Shown here: one piece after another, positions 30,360-39,603 of the stretch
How the letters are laid out: every line of letters starts with the position of its first letter
Numbering within the stretch: position 1 is the first letter of the stretch
Assembly (NCBI RefSeq): GCF_052065835.1
Contig: NZ_JBQHTG010000004.1
Coordinates: forward strand, 1-64,000
Direction: 5' to 3'
From: Laedolimicola sp934402125
GTDB lineage: Bacteria; Bacillota; Clostridia; Lachnospirales; Lachnospiraceae
Length of the DNA stretch: 64,000 nt
Position numbers and translations under genes: made by a program
Notes under the pieces: generated by a model
Databases searched by the model: none
What the model was told of the DNA's origin: nothing
The model's input: only the letters and a program-made list of their open reading frames with translations

Positions 30360-31520
30360 ATGACAGACCGTCTATATTATAAAGACAGCCACCTGACCGA
30401 GTTCCCGGCGGTGGTGACTGCCTGCGAGCAGGAAAAGGATTACTGGAAGGTGGCGCTCGACCAGACCGCGTTTTTCCCGGAGGGCGGGGGACAGGCCGGA
30501 GATACGGGATATCTGGGCGACGTGGAGGTCTTCGATACCCATGAGAAAAATGGAGAAATCTGGCACTACACCCGGCGACCTCTGGAGATCGGTGCGGAGG
30601 TAAAAGGCGTTCTTGACTGGAAGAAGCGCTTCTCCCGGATGCAGCAGCATTCCGGCGAGCATATCGTCTCCGGTCTTATCCATACCCGCTTCGGCTATGA
30701 CAACGTAGGCTTCCATTTGGGCGAGGAGGAAGTCACCATGGACTTCAACGGCCCTATTTCCCGGGAGGAGCTGGCGGAAATTGAAGCGGCCGCCAATCAG
30801 GTGGTCTTCGACAATGTGCCGATTCTCATCTCCTATCCCTGCAAGGAAGAGCTAGCCATTCTGGATTACCGGAGCAAAATCGAGATCGAAGGACAGGTGC
30901 GTATCGTCACCATTCCCGATACCGACGTCTGCGCCTGCTGCGCGCCCCATGTGGAGCGTACTGGAGAGATCGGCCTGATTAAGCTTACAAATGTGCAGTC
31001 CCACCGGGGCGGCGTCCGGGTTAGTCTCCTGGCCGGAGATCGGGCGCTTCGGGATTACCGGGAAAAAGAGACCAGCGTGAAGGCTGTTTCCGTGCTGCTC
31101 TCCGCCAAAGAAGCGGTAGTAGCTGACGCGGTAGAACGGCTGAAGCAGGAGAATTTCCGCCTGACCGGACAGCTCATGACCCTGAACAGAACCCTGATTC
31201 AGATCAAGGCTTCCCAGGTACCGGAAGGACAGAAAAGCCCTGTTTTCTTTGAGGAAAGCCTGGATCCGGACACCAGCCGGGAGTTCGTAAACCTCTTAAC
31301 TGCCCGCTGCGGAGGCATTGCCTGCGTCTTTACCGGAAATGACGAAACCGGATACCGCTACATCTTTGGCAGCAAGACCGAGGATACCCGACCCCTCTGC
31401 AAGGCCCTGAACGGGCAGTTCGGTGGAAAAGGCGGCGGAAAGCCGGAGATGGTACAGGGATCCCTGTCCGGCACCCAGGAAGAAATCATGGCTGCCATCG
31501 AAACCGTTCTGCAGCGTTAG
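30360..31520 (+). CDS. Alanyl-tRNA editing protein, AlaX type with DHHA1 domain
   Basis: 386 aa, starting MTDRLYYKDSHLTEFPAVVT, with AGGAGG upstream. The N-terminal beta domain has FFPEGGGQAGDTG; the editing site has zinc ligands QHSGEH (H97, H101) and CACCAPH (C193, H197). A DHHA1 domain closes the protein (GGKGGGKPEMVQG). Long AlaX proteins hydrolyse Ser- or Gly-mischarged tRNA-Ala in trans, complementing alanyl-tRNA synthetase. Length fits AlaX-L. Monocistronic or with the next small gene, 62 bp downstream. Confidence 0.95.
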   Translation: MTDRLYYKDSHLTEFPAVVTACEQEKDYWKVALDQTAFFPEGGGQAGDTGYLGDVEVFDTHEKNGEIWHYTRRPLEIGAEVKGVLDWKKRFSRMQQHSGEHIVSGLIHTRFGYDNVGFHLGEEEVTMDFNGPISREELAEIEAAANQVVFDNVPILISYPCKEELAILDYRSKIEIEGQVRIVTIPDTDVCACCAPHVERTGEIGLIKLTNVQSHRGGVRVSLLAGDRALRDYREKETSVKAVSVLLSAKEAVVADAVERLKQENFRLTGQLMTLNRTLIQIKASQVPEGQKSPVFFEESLDPDTSREFVNLLTARCGGIACVFTGNDETGYRYIFGSKTEDTRPLCKALNGQFGGKGGGKPEMVQGSLSGTQEEIMAAIETVLQR

Positions 31521-31582
31521 GCAGCCTGCCGATCCAAAGCGGTACCTGTTACCGCCCAATACTACACAAGGAGAATGTGATT

Positions 31583-32224
31583 ATGTCCCTATACCATGAT
31601 GTACAGAGAGCCGCGGCCCGTAAGCAGGGCATTGAAGTAAAAGAACCCGCGGAAGTAACCATGTCCAATATTCTGGACGGCCCCATCAAACGGCCGGAGG
31701 AAGCCAAGCTTTTTAAGACTGTGGAGGAACGCTGCGCCGACGCCAGAAGCACCGCTCTGACCCTGATTCTGGTGGGTGCGCTGGGTCTGGCGGTGATGCT
31801 TCTCGTCATCACTGGATCCCTAAAGCTCCCGCTGCCGAAAATCGCGCCCTACAGTATGAGCGTATTTTTCCTCATCTTTCTAATCGTAGGCGTGGTTTTC
31901 ATACAAAAATCAAAGAAAATCCTGGCGACTGCCCAGGAAGAGCATGCCCGGATTAAACAGATCAAGCACTGGTTTGAAACCCAGGGGATCGCCTCCGAGG
32001 CCGTTACCTCCCTTCCTGCGACCGTACCGGTCAGCGAGCTGGAGGCCCTCTACCGCCGGAAATACGAGGCGATTAAAAATGTGCTTCATACCCAGTTTCC
32101 GGAAGAGGACAAAAAGCTTCTTAACAAGCTGGCTGCAGACTTCTCCGAAGACGCGCGAATCGACGCCATGCTGGAGGAGCAGGTACGGATCGAAGTGGCA
32201 GTGCGGGATAAGAGGACTTCGTAA
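31583..32224 (+). CDS. Membrane protein of unknown function
   Basis: 213 aa, starting MSLYHDVQRAAARKQGIEVK, after AGGAG. Two transmembrane helices (about 60-82 and 91-111) separate a short cytosolic N-terminus from a 100-aa C-terminal helical domain (EEHARIKQIKHWFETQGI..). No family recognised. It is convergent with the MoxR operon, 18 bp between stops, and may be co-transcribed with alaX. Confidence 0.8.
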   Translation: MSLYHDVQRAAARKQGIEVKEPAEVTMSNILDGPIKRPEEAKLFKTVEERCADARSTALTLILVGALGLAVMLLVITGSLKLPLPKIAPYSMSVFFLIFLIVGVVFIQKSKKILATAQEEHARIKQIKHWFETQGIASEAVTSLPATVPVSELEALYRRKYEAIKNVLHTQFPEEDKKLLNKLAADFSEDARIDAMLEEQVRIEVAVRDKRTS

Positions 32225-32242
32225 AATTTTCCTAACTGACTT

Positions 32243-33766
32243 TTACTTCAGTCTCGCAATCTCGTCCCGTATCTCACGATCACTCTCATTAAAAAGCAGT
32301 CTTTTATTGTAACGTTCATACCGTTCACACTCGGTGGTCTGCAGGAAGGCCACCGCAGCCTCCGACATATTAAGGCCGGTCAGGAAGATGACCAGTTCCT
32401 GACTGTCGCCAAAAGCTGCCTCCAGAAAATCAAAAGCATGCTCAAGGCAGCCGCTTCCGGCCTCCTGCTCACCGGCATAGCGGGCCCGCTGCTCACCAAA
32501 GAGACGGCGCAGAAGATCAAAGGCCTCCGGTCCGCTCTCCGGCCTTTCGGCTTTCAGGGTATTCTCATAGGAAAGCAACAGTTCCATCAGACGGAGCATT
32601 CGCTTTTCTTCTTCTTTCGTCAGAAGCTCCGCCTCTTTTTTCTGCTGTCGTTTTTCTTCCACTGCGCTGCGCAACTCTTCCAGCACCTTCGGGATTTCAT
32701 CGGCGCCGCCCTTGAAATTTTCCGCGTTTAATATGCTTCCGGCAAACTTCATTTCCCGGAACAGAGCTTCCGTAAACAGCTCCTGTTCCCGAACTTTTCG
32801 CAGGCGTTCGATACAGCCGGAAAGCAGCAGATTCACTACGCTCAGCCGCTCGTCAAAGGAGGCATGGGACAGCTTTTTCAGGGTTGCCTCCCGGATCGTA
32901 CCGTCCAGGATTTCCTCTATCTGATAATCACTCTCATATTTCCGGTAGAGCTCCAGATAGTTGGCGAATTCTCCGGCGATTTTGTCGTGCTGGAGATACT
33001 GGCGCACCACATCCTTATCCGCCTTCTTTCCCAGCTTTTCATAGACCTCTAACAGGCGGGACAGATCCTCCCAGCCACGGGGCGTAGCAAAACGGCGGCC
33101 GTCCACGGTGCTTTCCATCTGATAAAAATGAGCGGGACGGGCGTCCAGATAGGAAATCACCGCCGGATGGATCCGGGACTGTACCGCGTATTCCCGCCAA
33201 ACGCCGTAATCCGGCTCCACCTCAATTTTCTTTACACGGTCCAGAGTAACTACATCGAATTCCCGAACGGATTTGTTGTACTCCGGCGGGTTTCCTGCTG
33301 CCACGATAATCCAGCCCTCGGGAATCGGATGGTTTCCGAAGGTCTTGCACTGAAGAAACTGAAGCATGGCCGGAGCCAGGGTCTCGGATACACAGTTGAT
33401 TTCGTCGATGAACAGAATTCCCTCGCTCAGACCTGTTTTTTTCATTTTCTCATAAATAGAAGCCACGATTTCGCTCATAGTATACTCGGTAACCGCTTTC
33501 TTCTGGCCGCCAAACTCCATTTCCGAGATAAAGGGCAGTCCGATGGCGCTCTGTCTGGTATGATGGGTGATGGTATAAGCTACCAGACCCACGCCGCACT
33601 CTCTGGCCACCTGCTCCATAATCTGGGTTTTTCCGATACCGGGGGCTCCCAGCAATAAGACGGGGCGCTGGCGCACGGACGGGATAACGTAATCACCGTA
33701 TTCATCTTTTAAAAGATACGCTTCTATCGCGTCTTTGATCTCCTGTTTCGCTCGCTTGATGTTCAT
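32243..33766 (-). CDS. MoxR-type AAA+ ATPase
   Basis: 507 aa. The AAA+ core has Walker A GAPGIGKT (40-47), Walker B ILFIDEINCV (about 118-124) and sensor 1 IIVAAGNPPEYN; residues about 250-507 are a helical extension with Lys/Glu-rich coiled-coil segments. MoxR ATPases act as chaperones, often for VWA-domain partners that bind metal ions. The VWA-type gene is 15 bp upstream in the same operon, which supports such a pair. The substrate is unknown. Confidence 0.9.
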   Translation of the reverse strand: MNIKRAKQEIKDAIEAYLLKDEYGDYVIPSVRQRPVLLLGAPGIGKTQIMEQVARECGVGLVAYTITHHTRQSAIGLPFISEMEFGGQKKAVTEYTMSEIVASIYEKMKKTGLSEGILFIDEINCVSETLAPAMLQFLQCKTFGNHPIPEGWIIVAAGNPPEYNKSVREFDVVTLDRVKKIEVEPDYGVWREYAVQSRIHPAVISYLDARPAHFYQMESTVDGRRFATPRGWEDLSRLLEVYEKLGKKADKDVVRQYLQHDKIAGEFANYLELYRKYESDYQIEEILDGTIREATLKKLSHASFDERLSVVNLLLSGCIERLRKVREQELFTEALFREMKFAGSILNAENFKGGADEIPKVLEELRSAVEEKRQQKKEAELLTKEEEKRMLRLMELLLSYENTLKAERPESGPEAFDLLRRLFGEQRARYAGEQEAGSGCLEHAFDFLEAAFGDSQELVIFLTGLNMSEAAVAFLQTTECERYERYNKRLLFNESDREIRDEIARLK

Positions 33767-33781
33767 TTTTTTCTCCTTCTT

Positions 33782-35107
33782 TTATCTGTTTTCCAGATCG
33801 CTCTCCTGCAAAATCAATTTGATCGCCCAGGGCGGTACATCTACGTCCCGGTAGTGATTCTGCACAAAGATGAACGCGGTCTCATAGGGCGGCATTTTCA
33901 CCGGAAAAATTCCATAACCGTCCGTAAAATATAAAAGTCCCCGAAGCCGCCAGAATTTCTTCCGGGCCATCTGCTCCTCTACGTAGGCAAAGGCCGGACG
34001 GAAATCGGTACCACCGCCTCCCAGAATGGTGAAATGCTCCATATACTCCTTCAGGGCCTCCTGGCTCTCGATAATCACGTCCGACTGTACCCGTTCATCA
34101 CACTGAAGGATATGAATCCGCATCCGCTTAAAGAAATTTTCCGTCTGGGACAATACGTCATAGGTTTCCTCCAGAAACCGCTTAACCAGCCCTTCCTTAC
34201 AGGACATGGAGGTATCAATGACGATGACAAATTCCTCGATTTTCCGCACCTCGCTGGTCTCCAGCGGCTCAATCAGCGGCATATTTCCATACATTTCCAT
34301 TCCATAGTGGTAGAAAATGTAATCAAAGCTGTCCGGATCAATCTGCATTTCCTCATGCAGCACCGTAAATTTCCGCAAAAATTCCTTGTAATCATAACGG
34401 GATCGGTTGCTGACCCGCAGCTGCTCCTTCAGATCCCCTTCCCCTTCCGAGGCCTCGTTGGAAAAGAGCATAATCTCCGTCTCCATACGCTCCCGGATAT
34501 CGTCCCATTTTTTCCGGTTGGGGCTGGGATTTCTGGGTCCGTTTTTCGGATCCTGCTGCCAGAGGCTGTGGTCGTCCAGCCGGAATTCCATCTCCCAGCG
34601 GCTGATTTCCGCCTCGGTAAGCTCCCCGGCAATCACCTGATAGATTCCCTCTGCCGTCAGCACCGGCACCTTGTCCCGGAGTCTTGCGTATACGCTTTTC
34701 CGGAAGGCTCCTGAGGAAAGATGGACGCAGCGCAGATACAGGCTGTCAATCAGCGCCTCCGTGGCCACATCACAGGCCAGGTTCCACAGCCGCCCGTCTC
34801 TGCCCTTTCGGTCAAAGGGGTGGCAGAACAGGCAGTGGAGTATCACATGAAGATAAAGCCGGGTGCAGGCGGCGCGCCCCATCTTTTCATAAAGCTCCAG
34901 CATGCCGTCCGGAAAATAGTACAGCGCCCCGCCGTCCGTTCCCGCCGGCGACGCCGTGCCCGGAACCGGACTAAGATTTCCAAGGGCCAGATCCAGATAC
35001 CGAAGCTTCAGATACAGCTCATTCCTGGACTGCGCGAGAATCCGGGCCGCCAGCTCTTCCTTCTGAAGCTGTACCTTTTGTTCTTCCAATATCGCGCTTT
35101 TTATCAT
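33782..35107 (-). CDS. VWA-like / DUF2201 family protein
   Basis: 441 aa. N-terminal metallopeptidase-like part with LYLHVILHCLFCHP (H87, H91) in a helix, as in DUF2201 proteins (inactive or putative metallopeptidases). C-terminal VWA-like domain starts about residue 290 with a MIDAS-type VIVIDTSMSCKEG and later GGGGTDFRPAF and YFTDGYG. Partner of the MoxR ATPase encoded next. It probably binds a metal and a protein target; function unknown. It lies 9 bp downstream of the leucine-rich repeat gene. Confidence 0.9.
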   Translation of the reverse strand: MIKSAILEEQKVQLQKEELAARILAQSRNELYLKLRYLDLALGNLSPVPGTASPAGTDGGALYYFPDGMLELYEKMGRAACTRLYLHVILHCLFCHPFDRKGRDGRLWNLACDVATEALIDSLYLRCVHLSSGAFRKSVYARLRDKVPVLTAEGIYQVIAGELTEAEISRWEMEFRLDDHSLWQQDPKNGPRNPSPNRKKWDDIRERMETEIMLFSNEASEGEGDLKEQLRVSNRSRYDYKEFLRKFTVLHEEMQIDPDSFDYIFYHYGMEMYGNMPLIEPLETSEVRKIEEFVIVIDTSMSCKEGLVKRFLEETYDVLSQTENFFKRMRIHILQCDERVQSDVIIESQEALKEYMEHFTILGGGGTDFRPAFAYVEEQMARKKFWRLRGLLYFTDGYGIFPVKMPPYETAFIFVQNHYRDVDVPPWAIKLILQESDLENR

Positions 35108-35116
35108 GATGTCCTC

Positions 35117-36112
35117 CTACAGCTCAAACCGTTCAAGGGCTGATTGTTTTTTTGTCCGGCCGGACGCTCCCAGCCGATCCTGCAGATAGGCCACGCCCTC
35201 GGGAAATCCGTCCACAGCGGCAACCGCCATCTGTGACAGCAGATCCGTTTCTGGATTTCCATTTTCTGTCAGCCATTTTAAAGTGTCCAGATTCCGCTTT
35301 TCTATCGCGTCCCCATAGGCCTGCTCCAGATGCTCCGAAAGCCAGCTTTCATAATCTGCCCGGCGCTCCTCAGACAATCCCACCGGGTACTGCAGCCGAT
35401 CCAGGGTCATCTCCAGCACCGTGTCAAACTCCTCTTCTGCCTTCGCCATATAGTAGCAGGCGTCATAGGCGCGGAAATCCAACTTCTTCATATAGAAGCT
35501 GTTCCGGAAATTCATGCCGCTTCCGTGCATATGGGTCATCAGAATCCGGGCCGGGGTATTTTCCACACTTTCCTCAAAGAATTCCGGGAATACCAGCTTT
35601 GCTTCTATCTGTCCCCTGACCGTCACCGTCATCTTTTCCGGCACTTCAATCAGGATCTCCTTCAGGCAGGATGTTTCCGTCCCGTCCAGCGTCACCGTCA
35701 GCTGCTCCAGATGATGACAGCCGGTAAAAAGTCCCGCTCCCAGATCCTTTAAGCTGCTGTGAAAAGCAAATTCCTTCAGTCCGTTGCAGTTGTAGAAGGC
35801 ATAGGGGCCGATTTTCCGAAGGCTCCCGGGCAGCCGGACTGCTTCCACCGTAAGTCCCTGAAGCTCCGGGGCTGTGTCCGGTGACGGCTCAACCGGCTCC
35901 CGGTCTTTCATTTCGTCATTCCATATTTTTACAGTTTCGGTTTTCAGCTCCTGCCGGAACCGCTCCTTATTAAGGTGCGCGGAAAAGGCATACGCGCCCA
36001 GCTCTGTCACCGGACAGTCCTCGATTTCTGACGGAATTTCCGCTTCTTTTCCAAAATCATAACAGCGGCGCACCACCGCGCAGCCATTCTTTATTTCATA
36101 GGCAAATCTCAT
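35117..36112 (-). CDS. Leucine-rich repeat (BspA-type) protein
   Basis: 331 aa, starting MRFAYEIKNGCAVVRRCYDF (an upstream ATG 21 codons earlier adds only a basic stretch). BspA-type LRR_5 repeats: AYAFSAHLNKERF, VRLPGSLRKIGPYAFYNCNGLKEF, SSLKDLGAGLFTGCHHLEQL. The C-terminal half is helical. There is no signal peptide, so it acts in the cytosol, unlike secreted BspA proteins. First gene of the LRR-VWA-MoxR operon; it may recognise the target handled by the MoxR/VWA pair (inference). Confidence 0.85.
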   Translation of the reverse strand: MRFAYEIKNGCAVVRRCYDFGKEAEIPSEIEDCPVTELGAYAFSAHLNKERFRQELKTETVKIWNDEMKDREPVEPSPDTAPELQGLTVEAVRLPGSLRKIGPYAFYNCNGLKEFAFHSSLKDLGAGLFTGCHHLEQLTVTLDGTETSCLKEILIEVPEKMTVTVRGQIEAKLVFPEFFEESVENTPARILMTHMHGSGMNFRNSFYMKKLDFRAYDACYYMAKAEEEFDTVLEMTLDRLQYPVGLSEERRADYESWLSEHLEQAYGDAIEKRNLDTLKWLTENGNPETDLLSQMAVAAVDGFPEGVAYLQDRLGASGRTKKQSALERFEL

Positions 36113-36253
36113 TTTCTGCCTTTGTCTCCTTTTGTCAGTCTTCTTTTTTTGAATCCCTTTACGCTCTTGCATCATATCATAAACTTTCTGTCATTTCCAG
36201 AAAGAATGTGTCAATGCCAAAGAACACCTGTATATTTTCACGCATGTATACAA

Positions 36254-36263
36254 CAATATATAG
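36254..36263 (+). promoter_or_regulatory. NrdR box 1
   Basis: CAATATATAG fits the NrdR box core (C-W-ATATAT-W-G) exactly. It is 32 bp, about three helical turns, upstream of box 2, the arrangement needed for cooperative NrdR binding. Confidence 0.8.
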
Positions 36264-36273
36264 TAAATACTCA

Positions 36274-36302
36274 TTGACATACCCACTATATCTTGTTACA
36301 AT
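36274..36302 (+). promoter_or_regulatory. nrdDG promoter with NrdR box 2 in the spacer
   Basis: TTGACA (36274-36279) and TACAAT (36297-36302) with a 17-bp spacer. The second NrdR box core CTATATCTTG (36286-36295, one mismatch) lies inside the spacer, so NrdR with dATP/ATP should repress by covering the promoter. Confidence 0.85.
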
Positions 36303-36355
36303 GAGTTTGTTGCTAACAAGATAAAATATTTTTACGATAGAGGGAGAGGTAGCAT

Positions 36356-38533
36356 ATGAAAATCATCAAACGAAGCGGAGCCGAAGTTGAATTCGACCCT
36401 CACAAAATTGTCATTGCCGTGGCAAAGGCCAATGCCAGCGTTGTGCCCAGCGCCCGTATGACGGACGTCCAGATCCGGCGGATTGCCGAGGACGTGGAGA
36501 GTGCCGCGCTGAATATCAAGCGTTCCTTAAGCGTCGAGGAAATCCAGGACATGGTCGAGGACGAGATCATGAACCTGCGCGCCTTTGACGTGGCAAGACA
36601 GTATATCACCTACCGTTACACCCGTGCGCTGGTGCGGAAATCCAATACCACCGACGAGCAGATCTTAAGCCTTATCGAGTGCAATAACGAGGAAGTTAAG
36701 CAGGAGAACTCCAACAAGAACCCCACCGTCAACAGCGTACAGCGCGATTATATGGCCGGCGAGGTCAGCAAGGACATCACCCGCCGTATCCTGCTTCCGC
36801 CGGATATCGTGGAGGCCCACGAAGAGGGTCTGATCCATTTCCACGACGCAGACTACTTTGCGCAGCATATGCATAACTGCGATCTGGTCAATCTGGAGGA
36901 TATGCTGCAGAACGGCACCGTTATCAGCGGCACGCTTATCGAGAAGCCCCACAGCTTCTCCACTGCCTGCAATATCGCCACACAGATCATTGCCCAGGTA
37001 GCCTCCTGCCAGTACGGCGGCCAGAGCATCAGCCTGACCCATCTGGCTCCCTTTGTGGATATCAGCCGTAAAAAAATCCGCCGTCAGGTGGCAGACGAGC
37101 TGCATTCCATCCGCGAAGCGGTTACCCAGGATGAGATCGATTTCATCACCGAGAAGCGTCTGCGGGAAGAGGTTAAAAATGGCGTACAGATGATCCAGTA
37201 TCAGGTTGTCACGCTGATGACCACCAATGGACAGGCTCCCTTTGTCACCGTCTTCATGTATCTGAACGAGGCAAAGAACGAACAGGAAAAGAAGGATCTG
37301 GCTCTTATTATAGAAGAAACCCTGCGTCAGCGTTATCAGGGTGTCAAAAATGAAAAGGGCGTCTGGATTACTCCTGCCTTCCCGAAGCTTATCTATGTGC
37401 TGGAGGACGACAATATCCACGACGAGGATCCCTACTACTATCTGACAAAGCTGGCTGCCAAGTGTACTGCCAAGCGTATGGTGCCCGATTACATTTCCGA
37501 AAAAATCATGTTCCAGAATAAGGTGGACAAAAACGGGGAAGGCCACTGCTACACCTGCATGGGCTGCAGAAGCTTCCTGACCCCCTATCTGGACGAGAAC
37601 GGCAAGCCCAAGTACTACGGCCGCTTCAACCAGGGCGTTGTCACCGTCAACCTGGTGGATATCGGACTTTCCGCCGGCGGCGACATGAACCGGTTCTGGG
37701 AGATCTTTGACGAGCGTATGGAGCTCTGCCACCGCGCCCTGCAGTGCCGTCATGAGCGTTTAAGCGGTACAGTATCCGACGCGGCCCCGATTCTGTGGCA
37801 GCATGGAGCTCTCCTGCGTCTGGAGAAGGGCGAAACCATCGATAAGTATCTCCACGGCGGATACTCCACCCTGTCCCTGGGCTACGCAGGTCTCTGGGAA
37901 TGTGTATACAGCCTGAATGGCAAAAAGCTGACCGAGAAGGAAGGCGAAGAGCTGGGACTGGAAATCATGAAGAAGCTCAACGAGTACACCGCAAAATGGA
38001 AGGCTGCCGAAAATATCGACTACTCTCTCTACGGCACCCCGCTGGAGAGTACCACCTACAAGTTTTCCAAGTGCCTGCAGAAGCGTTTCGGCATCATAAA
38101 GGGCGTAACTGACCGCAACTACATTACCAACAGCTATCATGTTCACGTTACGGAAAAAATTGACGCCTTTGACAAGCTGGCGCTGGAGGCCAAATTCCAG
38201 GCACTGTCACCGGGCGGCGCTATCTCCTATGTGGAGGTTCCGAACATGCAGAATAACCTGGAGGCTGTCCTGTCCGTCATGAAGTTTATCTACAACAACA
38301 TCATGTACGCAGAGCTGAATACCAAGAGCGATTACTGCCAGGTATGCGGCTATGACGGAGAGATTGAGATCAAGGAAGACGAGCACGGTAAGCTCATCTG
38401 GACCTGCCCCAACTGCGGCAACACCGACCAGAACAAGCTGAATGTGGCAAGACGTACCTGCGGCTACATCGGAACTCAGTTCTGGAACCAGGGAAGAACC
38501 CAGGAAATCAAGGAGCGTGTTCTTCATCTGTAG
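36356..38533 (+). CDS. nrdD: Anaerobic ribonucleoside-triphosphate reductase
   Basis: 725 aa. ATP-cone at residues 1-90 (MKIIKRSGAEVEFDPHKIVI) for allosteric control. The barrel carries NCDLVNLEDMLQNG and ACNIATQIIAQVASCQYGGQ. Zinc ribbon: CQVCGYDG and CPNCGN near 650-690. The glycyl radical is G703 in RRTCGYIG, close to the C-terminus. Reduces NTPs to dNTPs with formate as donor without oxygen. nrdG follows 11 bp later. Control by the paired NrdR boxes upstream. Confidence 0.98.
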   Translation: MKIIKRSGAEVEFDPHKIVIAVAKANASVVPSARMTDVQIRRIAEDVESAALNIKRSLSVEEIQDMVEDEIMNLRAFDVARQYITYRYTRALVRKSNTTDEQILSLIECNNEEVKQENSNKNPTVNSVQRDYMAGEVSKDITRRILLPPDIVEAHEEGLIHFHDADYFAQHMHNCDLVNLEDMLQNGTVISGTLIEKPHSFSTACNIATQIIAQVASCQYGGQSISLTHLAPFVDISRKKIRRQVADELHSIREAVTQDEIDFITEKRLREEVKNGVQMIQYQVVTLMTTNGQAPFVTVFMYLNEAKNEQEKKDLALIIEETLRQRYQGVKNEKGVWITPAFPKLIYVLEDDNIHDEDPYYYLTKLAAKCTAKRMVPDYISEKIMFQNKVDKNGEGHCYTCMGCRSFLTPYLDENGKPKYYGRFNQGVVTVNLVDIGLSAGGDMNRFWEIFDERMELCHRALQCRHERLSGTVSDAAPILWQHGALLRLEKGETIDKYLHGGYSTLSLGYAGLWECVYSLNGKKLTEKEGEELGLEIMKKLNEYTAKWKAAENIDYSLYGTPLESTTYKFSKCLQKRFGIIKGVTDRNYITNSYHVHVTEKIDAFDKLALEAKFQALSPGGAISYVEVPNMQNNLEAVLSVMKFIYNNIMYAELNTKSDYCQVCGYDGEIEIKEDEHGKLIWTCPNCGNTDQNKLNVARRTCGYIGTQFWNQGRTQEIKERVLHL

Positions 38534-38544
38534 GAGTCTGAACT

Positions 38545-39108
38545 ATGAATTACGCAACCATTAAGAAAAATGACATTGCCAACGGCCCCGGCGTCCGGGT
38601 ATCCCTGTTTGTCAGCGGCTGCCGCCATCACTGCCGGAACTGCTTCAATCGGGAGGCCTGGGATTTTTCCTTCGGCCAGCCCTTTACCGAGGCCGTGATG
38701 GACGAGATTCTGGAGGCCCTGGCTCCCGATTATGTGGCTGGTCTGTCTTTTCTCGGAGGCGAACCCTTTGAGCCGGAAAATCAGGAGGGTCTGCGGACCC
38801 TGGCCTGCCGGTTCAAGGAACGCTTTCCGGAAAAGAATCTCTGGTGCTACACCGGCTTTTCCTTTGAAAAGGATCTGCTGACCGGAGCAGTGGGCAACCC
38901 TGACACGGTCCGGGAGCTTCTCTCCTTCCTCGACGTCCTGGTGGACGGGAAATTCGTGGAGGAGGAAAAGGACGCCTCGCTCCTCTTCCGCGGCTCTGCC
39001 AATCAGAATATCATCGACGTTCCCGCTTCTCTGAAAGCCGGGCACATGGTTCTTCTGCCCGGCACCTGGCAGCGGAAAATGGGAAATGGAAACATCCACG
39101 AGGACTGA
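38545..39108 (+). CDS. nrdG: Anaerobic ribonucleotide reductase activating protein
   Basis: 187 aa radical SAM enzyme. The cluster motif C26-x3-C30-x2-C33 is in SGCRHHCRNCFN; LSFLGGEPF is the SAM-binding GGE motif. It cleaves S-adenosylmethionine to install the glycyl radical on NrdD. Length and position downstream of nrdD are normal. The stop codon lies inside the terminator stem. Confidence 0.97.
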   Translation: MNYATIKKNDIANGPGVRVSLFVSGCRHHCRNCFNREAWDFSFGQPFTEAVMDEILEALAPDYVAGLSFLGGEPFEPENQEGLRTLACRFKERFPEKNLWCYTGFSFEKDLLTGAVGNPDTVRELLSFLDVLVDGKFVEEEKDASLLFRGSANQNIIDVPASLKAGHMVLLPGTWQRKMGNGNIHED

Positions 39109-39126
39109 CCCCGTGGATGTTTTTTC
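39093..39126 (+). terminator. Terminator of nrdDG
   Basis: CATCCACG (39093-39100) pairs with CGTGGATG (39112-39119), then TTTTTT. The stem spans the nrdG stop codon. Confidence 0.93.
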
Positions 39127-39256
39127 TCCTTCTGTACTACGTATTTTAAATGCATTTCATCGGTTTTTAAATCTTTCGAACTATACAAACCGCATATACA
39201 ATAGAACTATCACGATGTATTCCAATGCATGACATCATTTGTACGGAGCGGCTTTT

Positions 39257-39589
39257 ATGTATAACGAAAATTTCTGTATCAGAAGAATCAAAGAACTTAT
39301 GAAAAGAAACGGCTATAATACGTATCATCTGTCCAAGCAGTCCGGCGTTTCTCTGTCCACCCTTTCTTCCATGTTCGAAAAAAATACCGAACCTCGGGTA
39401 GAAACCATTGAGAAAATCTGCGCCGCCTGCAACATTACGGTATCACAGTTTTTCGACCGTTCGTCCGCAGACCTGACGGCCAATCAGCGTCAGCTTTTCA
39501 CGTCCTTCAATTCTCTGAATCCGGAACATCAACGCATGGTGCTCTCCTTTTCCAGCTTTCTGGAGCATGAAGAAGAGCACGGAAGATAA
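39257..39589 (+). CDS. XRE-family transcriptional regulator
   Basis: 110 aa, starting MYNENFCIRRIKELMKRNGY; the longer frame starts six codons earlier without a ribosome site, and GGAGCGG is before this ATG. HTH: NTYHLSKQSGVSLSTLSSMFEKNTEPRVETIEKICAACNITVSQFF. The C-terminal half (QLFTSFNSLNPEHQRMVLSF) resembles the dimerisation part of small SinR/XRE regulators. The target is unknown; it is a single gene convergent with the nitroreductase. Confidence 0.9.
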   Translation: MYNENFCIRRIKELMKRNGYNTYHLSKQSGVSLSTLSSMFEKNTEPRVETIEKICAACNITVSQFFDRSSADLTANQRQLFTSFNSLNPEHQRMVLSFSSFLEHEEEHGR

Positions 39590-39603
39590 GCCTTACAGCC
39601 AGC

